Numbered from the stretch's first letter, positions 24,445 to 33,871 are shown. The stretch is 64,000 bases of DNA from MWAR01 sp035388825 (GCA_035388825.1 DAOOQQ010000018.1:5067-69066), one strand, 5' to 3'. Made by a program: numbers and translations. The notes: generated from the sequence alone by a model not told the origin.

Positions 24445-25402
24445 CCCCCAGCGAAGCGAGGCCGGCACGCAACTCCGCCGGCTCCCGCCACAGGAGCAGC
24501 GGAATCCCGTTCGCCGCGGCCTCTCTCCGGATGCGCGTTTCCCGAGCCGCCTCCCAGCCGTCGATGAGCCGGATGACGATGCCTTTGGCGTCGGCCAGGC
24601 GCCGGCTGGCGAAGGCCAGGTAGATCTCGGGATCCCGTTCGCCGCTGTCGCCCAGCAACAGCATCGGCACGCCCCGGAAGATGGCCGCCAGCCGCTCCAG
24701 CCACGCCGTCTTGTGGGCGATCGTCAGCTCCGCCGTGCCGCTGATCCCGTCGCCCGTGATCAGCAGGCCGGGCGGGAATCCCTGCCGTGTCAGGAACGCG
24801 GCGATGAACCGCTCCATGGCGGCCGGCGAGGCGCTGAGATAGACGAACGCTCCCGCTTCGCCCACGGCTTTCTGTATATATCGATATATTTCCGGCGTGC
24901 CGACCACCGGCCGGCGGCCGGGGACGCTCCGCAGAAGAGAGTTCCAGACGAGGTTCAGCCGCTTCGTCACCTGGGAGACCAGGACGGTGTCGTCGATGTC
25001 GCTGATGATGAGCAGGGTGGCCGTTGCCGGCACCGGCTGGCGGATCCGCCGAAGCTCCGCGCCCCCCGACGCCGTGTCGGCGACCACCGCCACCATCTCG
25101 GTCCCCGGCGGCCGCACGAACTCGACCCGGAAGGCTCCCCGCGCGTCGAGGCCCAGGCGCCGCGTCTCGGAGCCCACCGTGACGAGAATCTCCGAGCCCG
25201 AGGCAGGTCGGCTCAGCAGGCCCCGCAGACGGTCACGCCGGGCCGTTCCCTCCCGCGTGCGGCCTTTCCTGACCAGCCCTTCGGCGACCAGCCGGTCGGA
25301 CCGTTCCCCCGGAAGCAGGCGCAGCGACGGACAGTCGAGTCCGAACGCGGCAACCGCCATGACCAGCCAGGCCGCGAGAAAGCCCATCCCGCGCAAACGC
25401 AT
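24431..25402 (-). CDS. APP1-like phosphatidate phosphatase (HAD-type, DxDxT)
   Basis: 323 residues from the ATG at 25402, which has GGGAGGAG just upstream; the frame opens earlier, but that part would lie in the upstream gap. A signal segment (about 7-22) precedes a beta-rich part and the APP1 catalytic domain: LLIISDIDDTVLVSQVTKR with the DxDxT motif, then VYLSASPAAMERFI, ITGDGISG, HKTAWLERL and LLLGDSGERDPEIY, all in family order. APP1 enzymes remove phosphate from phosphatidic acid; the bacterial members probably act on lipid phosphates outside the cytoplasm. It is divergent from the M48 protease gene. Confidence 0.85.
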   Translation of the reverse strand: MRLRGMGFLAAWLVMAVAAFGLDCPSLRLLPGERSDRLVAEGLVRKGRTREGTARRDRLRGLLSRPASGSEILVTVGSETRRLGLDARGAFRVEFVRPPGTEMVAVVADTASGGAELRRIRQPVPATATLLIISDIDDTVLVSQVTKRLNLVWNSLLRSVPGRRPVVGTPEIYRYIQKAVGEAGAFVYLSASPAAMERFIAAFLTRQGFPPGLLITGDGISGTAELTIAHKTAWLERLAAIFRGVPMLLLGDSGERDPEIYLAFASRRLADAKGIVIRLIDGWEAARETRIRREAAANGIPLLLWREPAELRAGLASLGVRIP

Positions 25403-25498
25403 CCGCTCCTCCCGTTTCCCCCGTGAATTTTCCCCTCTCAGCTTCGCACGGGTCCGACGAACTGGCAAGCCCGCCTTCCCATCCGGGGCGGATTGCGA

Positions 25499-25504
25499 TA
25501 GAAT
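25499..25504 (+). promoter_or_regulatory. Candidate -10 element of the M48 protease gene
   Basis: TAGAAT lies seven bases before the ATG at 25512 and overlaps the alternative ATG at 25503. No Shine-Dalgarno sequence is present, so a leaderless start at 25512 is plausible. The -35 is unconvincing. Confidence 0.3.
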
Positions 25505-25511
25505 GGCGCGC

Positions 25512-27563
25512 ATGCGAAACACCCTCCTGATCCTGATGCCGGTGCTTGCCCTGTTCATCGTCGTCGCAGGCTGGGGCGGCACCGTGCCGCCCGCCGGCTT
25601 CCCGACGGCCGATCAGCTCGACGCCCTGCTCCAGCAGAAGCGGCCCGCCGAGATCCACGACACGCTGACCGGCCTCCTCCACACCCCCACGCTGTCCGGC
25701 GATGCGCTGCGCGCCCTCCTCAACGCCCTCGACGAGATCGAACGGCGGCCCGACACCCAGCGCCGCCGGGAAGCCGTCGAAACCTACCGGGCCTGGCTGC
25801 TCGCGGTTCACGGCCATGACTCCACCGCCCTCGCGATCGTCCGCCGCCTCGCCAGTGACCCGGTCCCCCTTTCGACCGCCCTCCAGGCCGATCTCGCGAT
25901 GCTCGAGGCCACCATCGAACAGCGCGCCGGCAACGCATCAGCCGCCGCCGCCGCCGTCGCCCGCCTCTCCGGCATCGATCCCGTCGCCGCCCAGCAGCTT
26001 CAGGAACGCCTGGCAGACCTCACGCCCGCTCCCACGAAGCGTTCGACCTCGACCTGGCTCCTCGCCCTCGTGCTTTGGCTCGCCCTCCTGGTCACACCGG
26101 CCCTCGTCATGGAGCGCGAACGCCGCCTCTGGCTGGCGCGGTTCCCGGCCGGCCAGGACCGTGCCGCCCCCTACAACGCCCTCCGCCGCTCCCCCCTCAG
26201 CGTCCTGCTCGCCACGGCAGGCGGAATGCTGGTTCTCACCCTGGGCCTGCCCCGGCGTCTCGGCATCGGCCACGACCTGGCCTGCGCGATCGTCCACTGG
26301 CTGGTCTCCTACACCCTTGCCCTGATCCCCGTTCACAAGCTGGATCGCGAAGTCCGCAACGCCCTCTGGCCGCTCGACGGCTTCCTCTCGGCCATTTTCC
26401 GCCTCCATCTCCTCCGGGCCCTTCCCTATGCGGCTCCTCTCGCAGCCGTTCTGGTCCTTCGCCGCATGGCCATCGCCCTTCCCTGGTGGGGCATCCACGC
26501 TCCCTGGGCCCCGGCCCTGGCCTTCGCTGCCCTGTCCGCCGCCGTCCTCCTCGTCATGCCTCTCGCCCTGCCCGCCCTGATGGGCATGCGACGCATCCAG
26601 GCCGAGACTCTGCCGCGGCGCATCCGCGACCTGCCCGTGACGTTCTACCGCTGGAATCTCTTTGGAAGCGGCATCGCGAATGCCGTTTCCTTCGGGTATC
26701 TCCGCTCGACCCATGCCGTCGCGTTCACCGGCGATCTGCTCGACCAGTCGCCCGCCGATGATCTCGTGGCCGTGACGACGCATGAAGAAGCGCACCTGGT
26801 CCGGGAACACCTGTTCCTCTACTTTCTCGCGATGGTGAACCTGGCCCTTCTCGTCGGCTGCTGGGCCGCGTTGCACCCGGTCACGGCGGAACGCCTGCTG
26901 ATCTTCGGCCCGACCGTCATGCAGGGGGTGGTCCTGATCCTGCTCTGGATCCTCGCCAATCGCCTGTTTGCGGCCATGGGCCGGCGGTTCGAGTTCGAGG
27001 CCGACGCCTTCGCCGCCGAGCGGACCGGCCGCGAAGCCTACATCGCCGTCCTCAACCGGCTCACCCGCGCCAACTTCATGCCCGTCCGGGTTCGCGAGGG
27101 TGAAGAGGCTTCGGGCATCCACCCTTCGCTCGCGGAACGGCGACGCGCCCTGCGTTCCCGAGACGGCACCGTCTTCGAGCCCCATGGCCCGCCGCCTGCC
27201 GAGCTGATCCTGTCGTTGTGGAGAAGTCGTCTGGCCCTCGAGTGGAGCCGGGGCGAAACCGAGGCCATCCACCTCTGTGCCCTCGACGATGACCCGCCCG
27301 ATGGCGCATCCCTCGTCACCCGCCTCCAGTGCGTGGCGCGTCGCCAGGCGGCCTTCGGGGCCGAGTGCCTGGTGCCGCCCGACGGAACCGCCCTCGAGGT
27401 GATCGATTGCGCCCAGAAAGCGATCGTGAAAACTGCCGAACCCCCGATTCCTTCCGACCGTGTCTGCGCCCTGTGCAGCGGCGGCATGCGCGAAGCCCTC
27501 ACCCCGGACCCCCTCACCTGGAGCGGAACGCCGACGGGCTGTCGCCTCAGCCGGAACGCCTGA
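25512..27563 (+). CDS. Membrane-bound M48-family metalloprotease with an N-terminal helical domain
   Basis: 683 residues. An N-terminal membrane segment (about 4-22), a helical repeat-like domain (about 30-175) and at least five further hydrophobic segments precede the protease part. The zinc motif HEEAH (HEXXH) at about residue 425 and the downstream FEFEADAFAAERTG (third ligand region, EXXXD) are those of M48 proteases (HtpX/Ste24 group), which cut membrane or misfolded proteins. A C-terminal tail of about 150 residues includes a possible CALC zinc knuckle. Start at 25512 or 25503; the -10-like sequence favours 25512. It converges on ddl. Confidence 0.8.
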   Translation: MRNTLLILMPVLALFIVVAGWGGTVPPAGFPTADQLDALLQQKRPAEIHDTLTGLLHTPTLSGDALRALLNALDEIERRPDTQRRREAVETYRAWLLAVHGHDSTALAIVRRLASDPVPLSTALQADLAMLEATIEQRAGNASAAAAAVARLSGIDPVAAQQLQERLADLTPAPTKRSTSTWLLALVLWLALLVTPALVMERERRLWLARFPAGQDRAAPYNALRRSPLSVLLATAGGMLVLTLGLPRRLGIGHDLACAIVHWLVSYTLALIPVHKLDREVRNALWPLDGFLSAIFRLHLLRALPYAAPLAAVLVLRRMAIALPWWGIHAPWAPALAFAALSAAVLLVMPLALPALMGMRRIQAETLPRRIRDLPVTFYRWNLFGSGIANAVSFGYLRSTHAVAFTGDLLDQSPADDLVAVTTHEEAHLVREHLFLYFLAMVNLALLVGCWAALHPVTAERLLIFGPTVMQGVVLILLWILANRLFAAMGRRFEFEADAFAAERTGREAYIAVLNRLTRANFMPVRVREGEEASGIHPSLAERRRALRSRDGTVFEPHGPPPAELILSLWRSRLALEWSRGETEAIHLCALDDDPPDGASLVTRLQCVARRQAAFGAECLVPPDGTALEVIDCAQKAIVKTAEPPIPSDRVCALCSGGMREALTPDPLTWSGTPTGCRLSRNA

Positions 27564-27577
27564 TCCCCGGAAACGCC

Positions 27578-27610
27578 AAAGCCGGCAGGGGCATCGCCCC
27601 TGCCGGCTTT
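27578..27610. terminator. Bidirectional hairpin terminator between M48 protease and ddl
   Basis: A perfect 15-base inverted repeat, AAAGCCGGCAGGGGC and GCCCCTGCCGGCTTT with a three-base loop, sits between two convergent stop codons. The A and T ends can act in both directions. Confidence 0.8.
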
Positions 27611-27624
27611 GTGGATTCACGCCC

Positions 27625-28758
27625 TCAGGACATGATCGCCTTGAGCGACTCCTGGCGGTCGCTGTACCGCTCGAAGGCGAACTCGACGAGCTTGGTCACA
27701 AGGTCCTGGTAGGTGATCCCGGTGGCTTCCCACAGCTTGGGATACATGCTGATGCTGGTGAAGCCCGGAATCGTGTTCACTTCGTTCAGGACGAACTTCC
27801 CGGTGTCCCGGTCGAGGAAAAAGTCGACGCGGGCCATTCCGGCGCAGTCGAGAGCGCGATAGGCGCGGACGGCCATTTCCCGGATCTCAGCGGTCTGCTC
27901 GGCCGTGATCTTGGCCGGAATATGCAGCTCCGAGCGATCGTCGACGTATTTCGCCTTGTAATCGTAAAACTCGTTGCAGGGAACGATCTCGCCTGGAATC
28001 GAGGCGATGGGGGCATCGTTCCCGAGAACCGAAACCTCGAGCTCCCGGCCGGTGATCGAGGTCTCGACGAGGATCTTGCGGTCATATTTCGCGGCCAGAT
28101 CGATGGCCGCCCGAAGCTCCTCGCGATCGTGCGCCTTCGAGACGCCGACCGAAGAGCCCGAGTTCACGGGCTTGACGAAGCAGGGATAGCCGAACGCCGC
28201 CTCGATCTCGGCGATGACCTTGTCGGGCCGTTCCCGCCAGTCGCGCCGGAGGTGCTCGGTGAACGGGGCGATGGGCAGGCCGGCATCGCGGAACAGCCGT
28301 TTGGCCGTGGTCTTGTCCATGCCGACCGACGAAGCCATGACGCCGCAGCCGACATAGGGCAGATCGGCCATTTCGAGCAGGCCCTGGAGCGTGCCGTCCT
28401 CGCCGTAGGTGCCGTGGACGATCGGGAAGACGACGTCGAGCTTGACGCGCTGCTGCACGTTCTTACGATCGAGCAGAATCATGCCCTGATGGGAAGGGTC
28501 GCCGATCAGAGCGGTTCTGGAAGCGGTCTCCGCAGGCGCCGCCTCGAGGTGACGTTGTTCGGCAGGGGCCGGGAGAAATCCCTTGGGATCCGCTCCGACG
28601 ACCCAGGTGCCCTGTTTCGAGACACCGATCGGAATGACCTCGTATTTCTGCGGATCCAGCGCCTTCATGATCGACTGCGCAGATACGAGAGAGACTTCGT
28701 GCTCGCCCGAACGGCCGCCGAAGACGACACCGACGCGAATCTTACCCGATGTGTTCAT
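27625..28758 (-). CDS. ddl: D-alanine--D-alanine ligase
   Basis: 377 residues, typical length. The N-terminal VVFGGRSGEHEVSLVSAQSI, the central CFVKPVNSGSSVGVSKA of the ATP-grasp fold, and the C-terminal metal/substrate site ARVDFFLDRDTGKFVLNEVNTIPGF are all present. It joins two D-alanines for the peptidoglycan precursor in the cytoplasm. The sequence belongs to the Ddl/VanA superfamily; there is no vancomycin cluster around it, so the housekeeping role is most likely. GAGGAGG precedes the ATG. Confidence 0.95.
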   Translation of the reverse strand: MNTSGKIRVGVVFGGRSGEHEVSLVSAQSIMKALDPQKYEVIPIGVSKQGTWVVGADPKGFLPAPAEQRHLEAAPAETASRTALIGDPSHQGMILLDRKNVQQRVKLDVVFPIVHGTYGEDGTLQGLLEMADLPYVGCGVMASSVGMDKTTAKRLFRDAGLPIAPFTEHLRRDWRERPDKVIAEIEAAFGYPCFVKPVNSGSSVGVSKAHDREELRAAIDLAAKYDRKILVETSITGRELEVSVLGNDAPIASIPGEIVPCNEFYDYKAKYVDDRSELHIPAKITAEQTAEIREMAVRAYRALDCAGMARVDFFLDRDTGKFVLNEVNTIPGFTSISMYPKLWEATGITYQDLVTKLVEFAFERYSDRQESLKAIMS

Positions 28759-28842
28759 TTCCTGCCTCCTCGCGACAGACGAATTCTTGATATCTATCGG
28801 CCGATCCGTCGTCGCGGCTGAGCGTTGTTGCGAAACCCCTGA

Positions 28843-30384
28843 TCAGGCGGGCTCCTTCGCGGCCGGCGCCTGGGCCGGGGAGGCGATCCCTCCTCCCGGG
28901 CGCGGGAAGGTGACGCGGAAGGTGCTTCCCTCGCCGACGCCGCTGTCGACCGTGACATCGCCGCCCATGATCGTCACGAGGCTCTTCACGAGATACAGCC
29001 CCACGCCGGAACCGCCGTAACGGCGCCGGATCGAGCCGTCGACCTGGCGGAACCGGTCGAAGATGTACTGGATGTCCTCTTTCGCGATGCCGACCCCGTG
29101 GTCCACGACCCGGATGCACACCTCGCGCTCGTCGGCCGAGGCATACAGCTCCGCCTGGCCGCCCTTGACCGAGAATTTGACGGCATTGCTCAGGAGGTTG
29201 ATCAGCACCTGTTTGAGGCGGTCGCCATCCACGACGATGGGGGGAAGCGCCGTCAGCAGTTTCGCCACGATCTTCACTTCCCGGCTGATGGCGTAGCCCT
29301 GCAGGTGCTGCATGACTTCCTGGATCAGCGGCGTGATGTCGGTCAACACAGGCTCGATCCGCATCCGGCCGGTGTCGATCGCTTCCATGTCGAGCAGGTC
29401 GTTGATCAGCCGCAGCAGATGCTGCGCCGTTTTCTTGATCTGGGCCGCGCCGGTCAGCACGTCCTGTTTGCGCTCGTAGTGGTCGAGAATCAGATCCGGC
29501 CAGGCCAGGATCGAGGTGAGCGGGGTGCGCAGCTCGTGGGACATGTTGCTCAAAAACTCGCTCTTGAGGCGCTCCGACTGCTGGGCCTTGTGGGTCTCGA
29601 TCTCGAGCAGGCGGGTGCGGTCCGCGACCTTCTGCTCCAGGGTCTGGTTGAGGATGCGCAGCTCGTTCTGCCGCTCCTGGATCGCCCGGACCATCTCGTT
29701 GAAGGTGTGGGCGAGGAACTCGATCTCCTGGGCCGCCTCGATCGTCACCGGCGGGGTCGAGTAGTTCTGCTGGGACAGTTTTTCGGCCAGACGCTTCAGA
29801 GATTCTATAGGGTCAGTTATCATTCGCCCGAACCGGCGGGCGGCGATCGTCAGGATGACCAGCGAAATCAACACCACGCCGGCGACCACGAGATGGTTCA
29901 GGAACAGCTGGGCGTTGATCTGGTCCAGGGTGAAGCCCATGTAGACCACGCCGAGAAACCGCTGGTTGAAGCTCAGCCGGTGGCGGAGATGGAGGACGCG
30001 CCCGTCGTCCCGCGACTCGATCGGGGATTCCGAAAAATCCGTTTTCCAGCTGTTGATCGAGGCGAGCTCCGGGTGGTAGGAGGCCATGGCGCGCCCCGTG
30101 CGATCGGCGACCAGGATGTAGGAGACTTCCCCGCGCCGGGTCAGGCCGTTGACGACCTCGTTCAGCGCCTGGAGATCCTCGAATTCGACGCCCGGCGCCA
30201 TGTTGTAGGCCGCGAGATCGACCAGCTCCTCGGCCTTCATCTGGAAGCTCTTGCGAATGATCGAGTGCTCTCGGATGACGGTGAACAAGCCGAGGACGAG
30301 AACTCCCGGCACGAAGGCGAGCAGCAGAACCATGCGAAGCTGATTCTGCAGCGGGGAACGATGGATCCAGGGGAAGAGTTTCAT
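28843..30384 (-). CDS. Sensor histidine kinase with an extracytoplasmic domain and HAMP linker
   Basis: 513 residues. Membrane segment (about 17-36), extracytoplasmic sensor domain (about 37-163, Cache-like), second membrane segment (about 164-181), HAMP (about 182-235), coiled coil, HisKA with the phosphorylated His283 in FLSNMSHELRTPLTS, and an HATPase domain with N400 (LINLLSNAVKF), DHGVGIA and GGSGVGLYLVKSL. It overlaps the YfiR-like gene by four bases (ATGA). There is no response regulator next to it, so its partner is elsewhere. The HAMP start (coding RMITDPIESL) holds two ATA codons in an AT-rich patch. Confidence 0.92.
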   Translation of the reverse strand: MKLFPWIHRSPLQNQLRMVLLLAFVPGVLVLGLFTVIREHSIIRKSFQMKAEELVDLAAYNMAPGVEFEDLQALNEVVNGLTRRGEVSYILVADRTGRAMASYHPELASINSWKTDFSESPIESRDDGRVLHLRHRLSFNQRFLGVVYMGFTLDQINAQLFLNHLVVAGVVLISLVILTIAARRFGRMITDPIESLKRLAEKLSQQNYSTPPVTIEAAQEIEFLAHTFNEMVRAIQERQNELRILNQTLEQKVADRTRLLEIETHKAQQSERLKSEFLSNMSHELRTPLTSILAWPDLILDHYERKQDVLTGAAQIKKTAQHLLRLINDLLDMEAIDTGRMRIEPVLTDITPLIQEVMQHLQGYAISREVKIVAKLLTALPPIVVDGDRLKQVLINLLSNAVKFSVKGGQAELYASADEREVCIRVVDHGVGIAKEDIQYIFDRFRQVDGSIRRRYGGSGVGLYLVKSLVTIMGGDVTVDSGVGEGSTFRVTFPRPGGGIASPAQAPAAKEPA

Positions 30385-30947
30385 CGGATCACCCGGCAGT
30401 GTTTGAGAAAATTCGCGTGGAAGTCGGCGCCGCCCGCTTTCGCTTCGGTCAGGTTCACGTGGATGACGGGCCGGCTCCCCTCGAGGCTCATCACGACGGC
30501 CACCCCCGATTCGAGGAGCGCGACATCGCTTCCGAAGGTCAGCCGATGATGCTTGCGGGCGAATTCGGCGACCTTGTCCCCATCCTCCTCCCAGTTTCCG
30601 ATCAGCACGAGCATGTCGGGAAGCGGCTCGGATGGTGAGAGCTGGCCTTTGCGGAAGAGCAGCTTGACCGGCACGAGCGGCCGGCCCAGGATCGTTTTCT
30701 TCGACAGGGCATCCGAAACCTGCCGGAAGATGCGCTCGTCCGACGGCTCTTCCATGTTCCGGAGAACGACACCGACCTGGTAGGGCGCCGGAGTTCCGTT
30801 GTCGAACGAGCGGTCATACGTGATGATCTTCAGGAATATCTGGATCTGGAGCGGAATCGGAATGTCCCGTCGCTCTCCGCGCTCGGCCGCCGCGCCGGAG
30901 CACGGAAGCAAAGCCAACAGTATTAATGTTATTGCTATCTTATACAT
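30381..30947 (-). CDS. YfiR-like periplasmic protein (DUF4154)
   Basis: 188 residues. Signal peptide (about 1-21, AT-rich codons), then a YfiR/DUF4154 domain: IFLKIITYDRSF at the start and the characteristic end LTFGSDVALLESGVAVVMSL, VIHVNLTEAKAGGADFHANFL. In Pseudomonas, YfiR is a redox-sensitive periplasmic repressor of the YfiN diguanylate cyclase. Here its neighbour is a histidine kinase with an extracytoplasmic domain, so it may modulate that kinase. It begins six bases after the TonB receptor gene. Confidence 0.8.
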   Translation of the reverse strand: MYKIAITLILLALLPCSGAAAERGERRDIPIPLQIQIFLKIITYDRSFDNGTPAPYQVGVVLRNMEEPSDERIFRQVSDALSKKTILGRPLVPVKLLFRKGQLSPSEPLPDMLVLIGNWEEDGDKVAEFARKHHRLTFGSDVALLESGVAVVMSLEGSRPVIHVNLTEAKAGGADFHANFLKHCRVIR

Positions 30948-30953
30948 TCGCCG

Positions 30954-32957
30954 TCAGAACGACCTGATGAACTCGAGCCGCGCCACGGTTCCCGGAGCCC
31001 AGGCCTCGAGCATCTCCTGATACGGTTTCCGGCCGATGTTCCAGACCGAGAGCTTCACGTGTTCCTTCGCGGAGAGCGCGTATCGAAGAGCCGCTCCCGT
31101 CACGGTGTATCCAGAGACGTGGCGCGTGCCGATTCCCGGAACGTCGCGTTTGTTCGTGTCGATCGTGTCGTCAACCCAGTGCGACTCCACCTGCATGTTG
31201 GTGCGGGAATCGAAGGCATGCCAGTAGCCGATCCCGGCTTTGCGCTCGGCATCATACTGGAGATCGCGGCTCTGGTCGTCGCGCGAGCGGAGCCACATCC
31301 CGGTCAGGAAGAGATGGTTCCGCGGGTCGAAATGCTTGAGCAGTTCGAACTCGGCACCGTGGATATGCGCGCTGTCGCCCGGCTGCTGCGGATGGAACTT
31401 GCCGAAGATCCCGAAAATCTTGTACTGATTCTCGGCGATGAGCGGATCGAAGTTTTCCCAGATGATGTTGCGGTGCTTCATGTTGAAGCCGGTCACGCGG
31501 GCATACAGCTCCCGGGGGAACATGTAATCGATGGAAAGCTCAAACGTGCGAATCTTCTCGGGCTGCATGTCCGGGGTGCCGCGACCGCTCGGCTGGTCGA
31601 TGTACAACTGCCAGCTGGAGGGTTCCTTGAAGGCCCGGCCGTAGCCGAACCGCACGTGGCCCTTCGTGTCGGCGAAGGTGTGCAGCACCGTCACATGGGG
31701 GCTGAAAACGTTCTCGTAATCGGTGTGCGTATCAAACCGCCCCCCGACCGTCACCTTCCACAGGTGTGCCAGATTGATCTCGTCCTGGAAAAAGAGATTG
31801 AAATTCTCTTTCGAGAAGGAGCGCCGCGTGGGAATGAAATCGTCCCCCCGGTAATGCTCGGACCGCAGTCCGGTGCCGAAGGAGATCCGGTGCCGGCCGC
31901 GCGGGCACATGTCGCGCTGGAGGTTCAAATACCAACGATACGAGTCGATATCGTAATTCAGGTTCGGAATGTCGGCAAAATGGTAGAAATCCTCGTCGTA
32001 CCCATGCCAGCTCAGCACCAGCGAATCGCGGTCCCCATTTTCCCGCGTTTTCCCGTGATGCCAGTCGATCCACTCTTCCCCGCGACGCCATTTGTAGAGA
32101 TCGTAGACGGCGAAGTCGGCGCCGTCGTATTCCTGATCGACGCGGCGCATGCCGACGTTGAGCTTGTTGTTGCCGAACTTGTATTTCCCGTACAGGTAGC
32201 CCCACTGGCGGTCCGAATGTTTGTCGGCCCCCGGCCGGTTGCGGTCGCGGGTGATCCCGGGCCCCGTGGTGGAGTCGAGATGGAGGTCCCACAGCCAAGA
32301 GGCACCGCCGTTGTTCCCGGCGACGGCGAGTTCAGACAATACGGTGTCGTATGTTTCGAACGACGTCTGGAACTTGCCCGTCAGGTCGTCATGGAGATAA
32401 TCCTCGGGATCGCGGGTGATGATGTGCACGACGCCGAGAAAGGCATTCGCGCCATACAGAGCCGACCCCGGCCCCGACAGCACCTCGATACGTTTCACAT
32501 GGGACAGGGGGATCGTGATGTCGGTCCAGATGCCGCCGTCGCGCACGTCGTTGACCGGCACCCCATCGATCATCCAGAGAATGCGTTCATTGATGACGGA
32601 CGCGCCCACCATGCCCCGCAGCGAGGTGTTGGTGAACTCGGACAGCCAGGTTTTCGTCTGGAAGCCCGGAACGCGGCGCAACAGATCCGACAGCGTGAGG
32701 GCCGGGGAGCGGCGGATATCCTCTTCGGTGATGACATACATCGTCGCGGGCGACGTCTCCATCGCCGATTCCCGACGGGTGGCGGTGACGACGACCTGGC
32801 CCAGGAGATCGTCGAGGGACAGCTCGGAGATGTCCTGGTATTCCTTCGGGGCAGGCCCGGCCAGAAGCGGCGCGGGGCTGAACGGCTCCGCGATGGCGAT
32901 CAGAGCGAGAACGAGCAGGGCACAGCGCCTCATGACGCCTACCAACGGCAGCCTCAT
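30954..32957 (-). CDS. TonB-dependent outer membrane receptor
   Basis: 667 residues. Signal peptide (about 8-34), then the TonB-box/plug region VVVTATRRESAMETSPATMY, PALTLSDLLRRVPGFQ, SLRGM, MIDGVPVND, IEVLSGPGSALYGANAFLGV, followed by a beta-barrel ending in a phenylalanine (ARLEFIRSF), as outer-membrane barrels require. The ligand (siderophore, vitamin B12, sugar or other) cannot be told; the plug resembles the vitamin and siderophore class. A GGGAGGA site precedes the ATG. It heads an operon with a YfiR-like protein and a histidine kinase. Confidence 0.92.
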   Translation of the reverse strand: MRLPLVGVMRRCALLVLALIAIAEPFSPAPLLAGPAPKEYQDISELSLDDLLGQVVVTATRRESAMETSPATMYVITEEDIRRSPALTLSDLLRRVPGFQTKTWLSEFTNTSLRGMVGASVINERILWMIDGVPVNDVRDGGIWTDITIPLSHVKRIEVLSGPGSALYGANAFLGVVHIITRDPEDYLHDDLTGKFQTSFETYDTVLSELAVAGNNGGASWLWDLHLDSTTGPGITRDRNRPGADKHSDRQWGYLYGKYKFGNNKLNVGMRRVDQEYDGADFAVYDLYKWRRGEEWIDWHHGKTRENGDRDSLVLSWHGYDEDFYHFADIPNLNYDIDSYRWYLNLQRDMCPRGRHRISFGTGLRSEHYRGDDFIPTRRSFSKENFNLFFQDEINLAHLWKVTVGGRFDTHTDYENVFSPHVTVLHTFADTKGHVRFGYGRAFKEPSSWQLYIDQPSGRGTPDMQPEKIRTFELSIDYMFPRELYARVTGFNMKHRNIIWENFDPLIAENQYKIFGIFGKFHPQQPGDSAHIHGAEFELLKHFDPRNHLFLTGMWLRSRDDQSRDLQYDAERKAGIGYWHAFDSRTNMQVESHWVDDTIDTNKRDVPGIGTRHVSGYTVTGAALRYALSAKEHVKLSVWNIGRKPYQEMLEAWAPGTVARLEFIRSF

Positions 32958-33034
32958 CCTATCCTCCCGGGAAACGTGATCTCTCTATAGGTCACAGGAT
33001 ATGAAAAATCGGACCGGATGTCCAGCATGTCGAG

Positions 33035-33063
33035 TTGACACCTTCACGATGCGGGCTTAGTCT
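33035..33063 (+). promoter_or_regulatory. Promoter of thiT, near-leaderless
   Basis: TTGACA (perfect -35), 17 bases, TAGTCT. Only 13 bases separate the -10 from the ATG at 33077, and there is no Shine-Dalgarno sequence. I find no TPP riboswitch consensus in the region. Confidence 0.5.
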
Positions 33064-33076
33064 GGGCTGGCAAGCC

Positions 33077-33652
33077 ATGAACCCACGTTTCGAACCGACA
33101 CCGGCTCAGGGTCTGCCGTCACGGCTCCAACAGACGGCGGAAACAGGCCTGTTGATCGCACTTTCACTGGCCCTGAGCCAGTTCCGGCTGTTTGAACTGC
33201 CGGCAGGAGGCTCGCTTTCGCTCGGCGGCCTCCCTCTGCTGCTGCTCGCCGCACGCCGGGGGGTGAAACGCGGCGTGGCCGCAGGCCTGCTGGCGGGGCT
33301 GCTGCTGACGCTGCGCCGCCCATTCATCGTTCATCCCGTCCAGTTCCTGCTCGACTACCCGCTCGCGCACGGGGCCCTCGGGCTGGCTGGCATCCTGCGG
33401 TGGAAGAGTCCGGGAAACGCAGCGACGGCGGTGACATTTGCATGCAGTCTGAGACTGCTCTGCCATGTCACCGCCGGCGTCGTTTTCTTCTCTGACCCCG
33501 CGTCGGATCTGAGCGCCGCGATCGTGACGTCGAGCATCTACAATCTCGGGCACATGATCCCGGAAACCGTCGTCAGCGCAGGCCTTGCGGCTTGGCTGGC
33601 AGCACGGCACCCCGAGCTCACGAGAGCGGCGGGAACCACCGGAGAAGCCTGA
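33077..33652 (+). CDS. thiT: ThiT-like substrate-binding (S) component of an ECF thiamine transporter
   Basis: 191 residues with about six membrane helices. The family pattern is clear: LPAGGSLSLGGLPLLLLAARRG near residues 45-66, and PFIVHPVQFLLDYPLAHGALGLAG. ThiT binds thiamine and works with a shared ECF energising module (two ATPases and EcfT), which is not in this window. The ATG at 33077 is chosen because the longer frame begins with a TTG inside the -35 hexamer. It diverges from the TonB receptor operon and converges on rpmB. Confidence 0.85.
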   Translation: MNPRFEPTPAQGLPSRLQQTAETGLLIALSLALSQFRLFELPAGGSLSLGGLPLLLLAARRGVKRGVAAGLLAGLLLTLRRPFIVHPVQFLLDYPLAHGALGLAGILRWKSPGNAATAVTFACSLRLLCHVTAGVVFFSDPASDLSAAIVTSSIYNLGHMIPETVVSAGLAAWLAARHPELTRAAGTTGEA

Positions 33653-33679
33653 AGAGCCCCTTCCGGCACAGATCGAAAA

Positions 33680-33871
33680 TCAGATGACCGGGGTCACCTT
33701 GTCGCTACCCAGACACTTGGTGCAAACATAACCATGCACCAGCTTGCCGCGAAGCATGACCCGCTTCTTCTGAAGGTTCACGCTCCAGCGCCGCTTGGAG
33801 CGCCGATGCGAGTGGCTGAGCTGATAGCTGACCTGGGGTCCGCGTTCGCAAACCATGCAATACCGAGACAT
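33680..33871 (-). CDS. rpmB: 50S ribosomal protein L28, zinc-binding form
   Basis: 63 residues. It begins MSRYCMVCERGPQVSYQLSH and continues with the basic SHRRSKRRWSVNLQKKRV typical of L28, with a CTKC pair near the end. The two CXXC pairs make this the zinc-binding paralogue type. GGAGGTG lies eight bases before the ATG at 33871; the longer frame to 34021 crosses the promoter and is rejected. Confidence 0.93.
   Translation of the reverse strand: MSRYCMVCERGPQVSYQLSHSHRRSKRRWSVNLQKKRVMLRGKLVHGYVCTKCLGSDKVTPVI

Noticed and set aside
31059..32990. 643-residue plus-strand frame antisense to the TonB receptor
   Set aside because: No motif; the receptor frame has plug and barrel motifs and a terminal Phe.
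32958..33076. TPP riboswitch before thiT
   Set aside because: The conserved CTGAGA and GAACCTGA segments are absent and the leader is predicted to be only a few bases.
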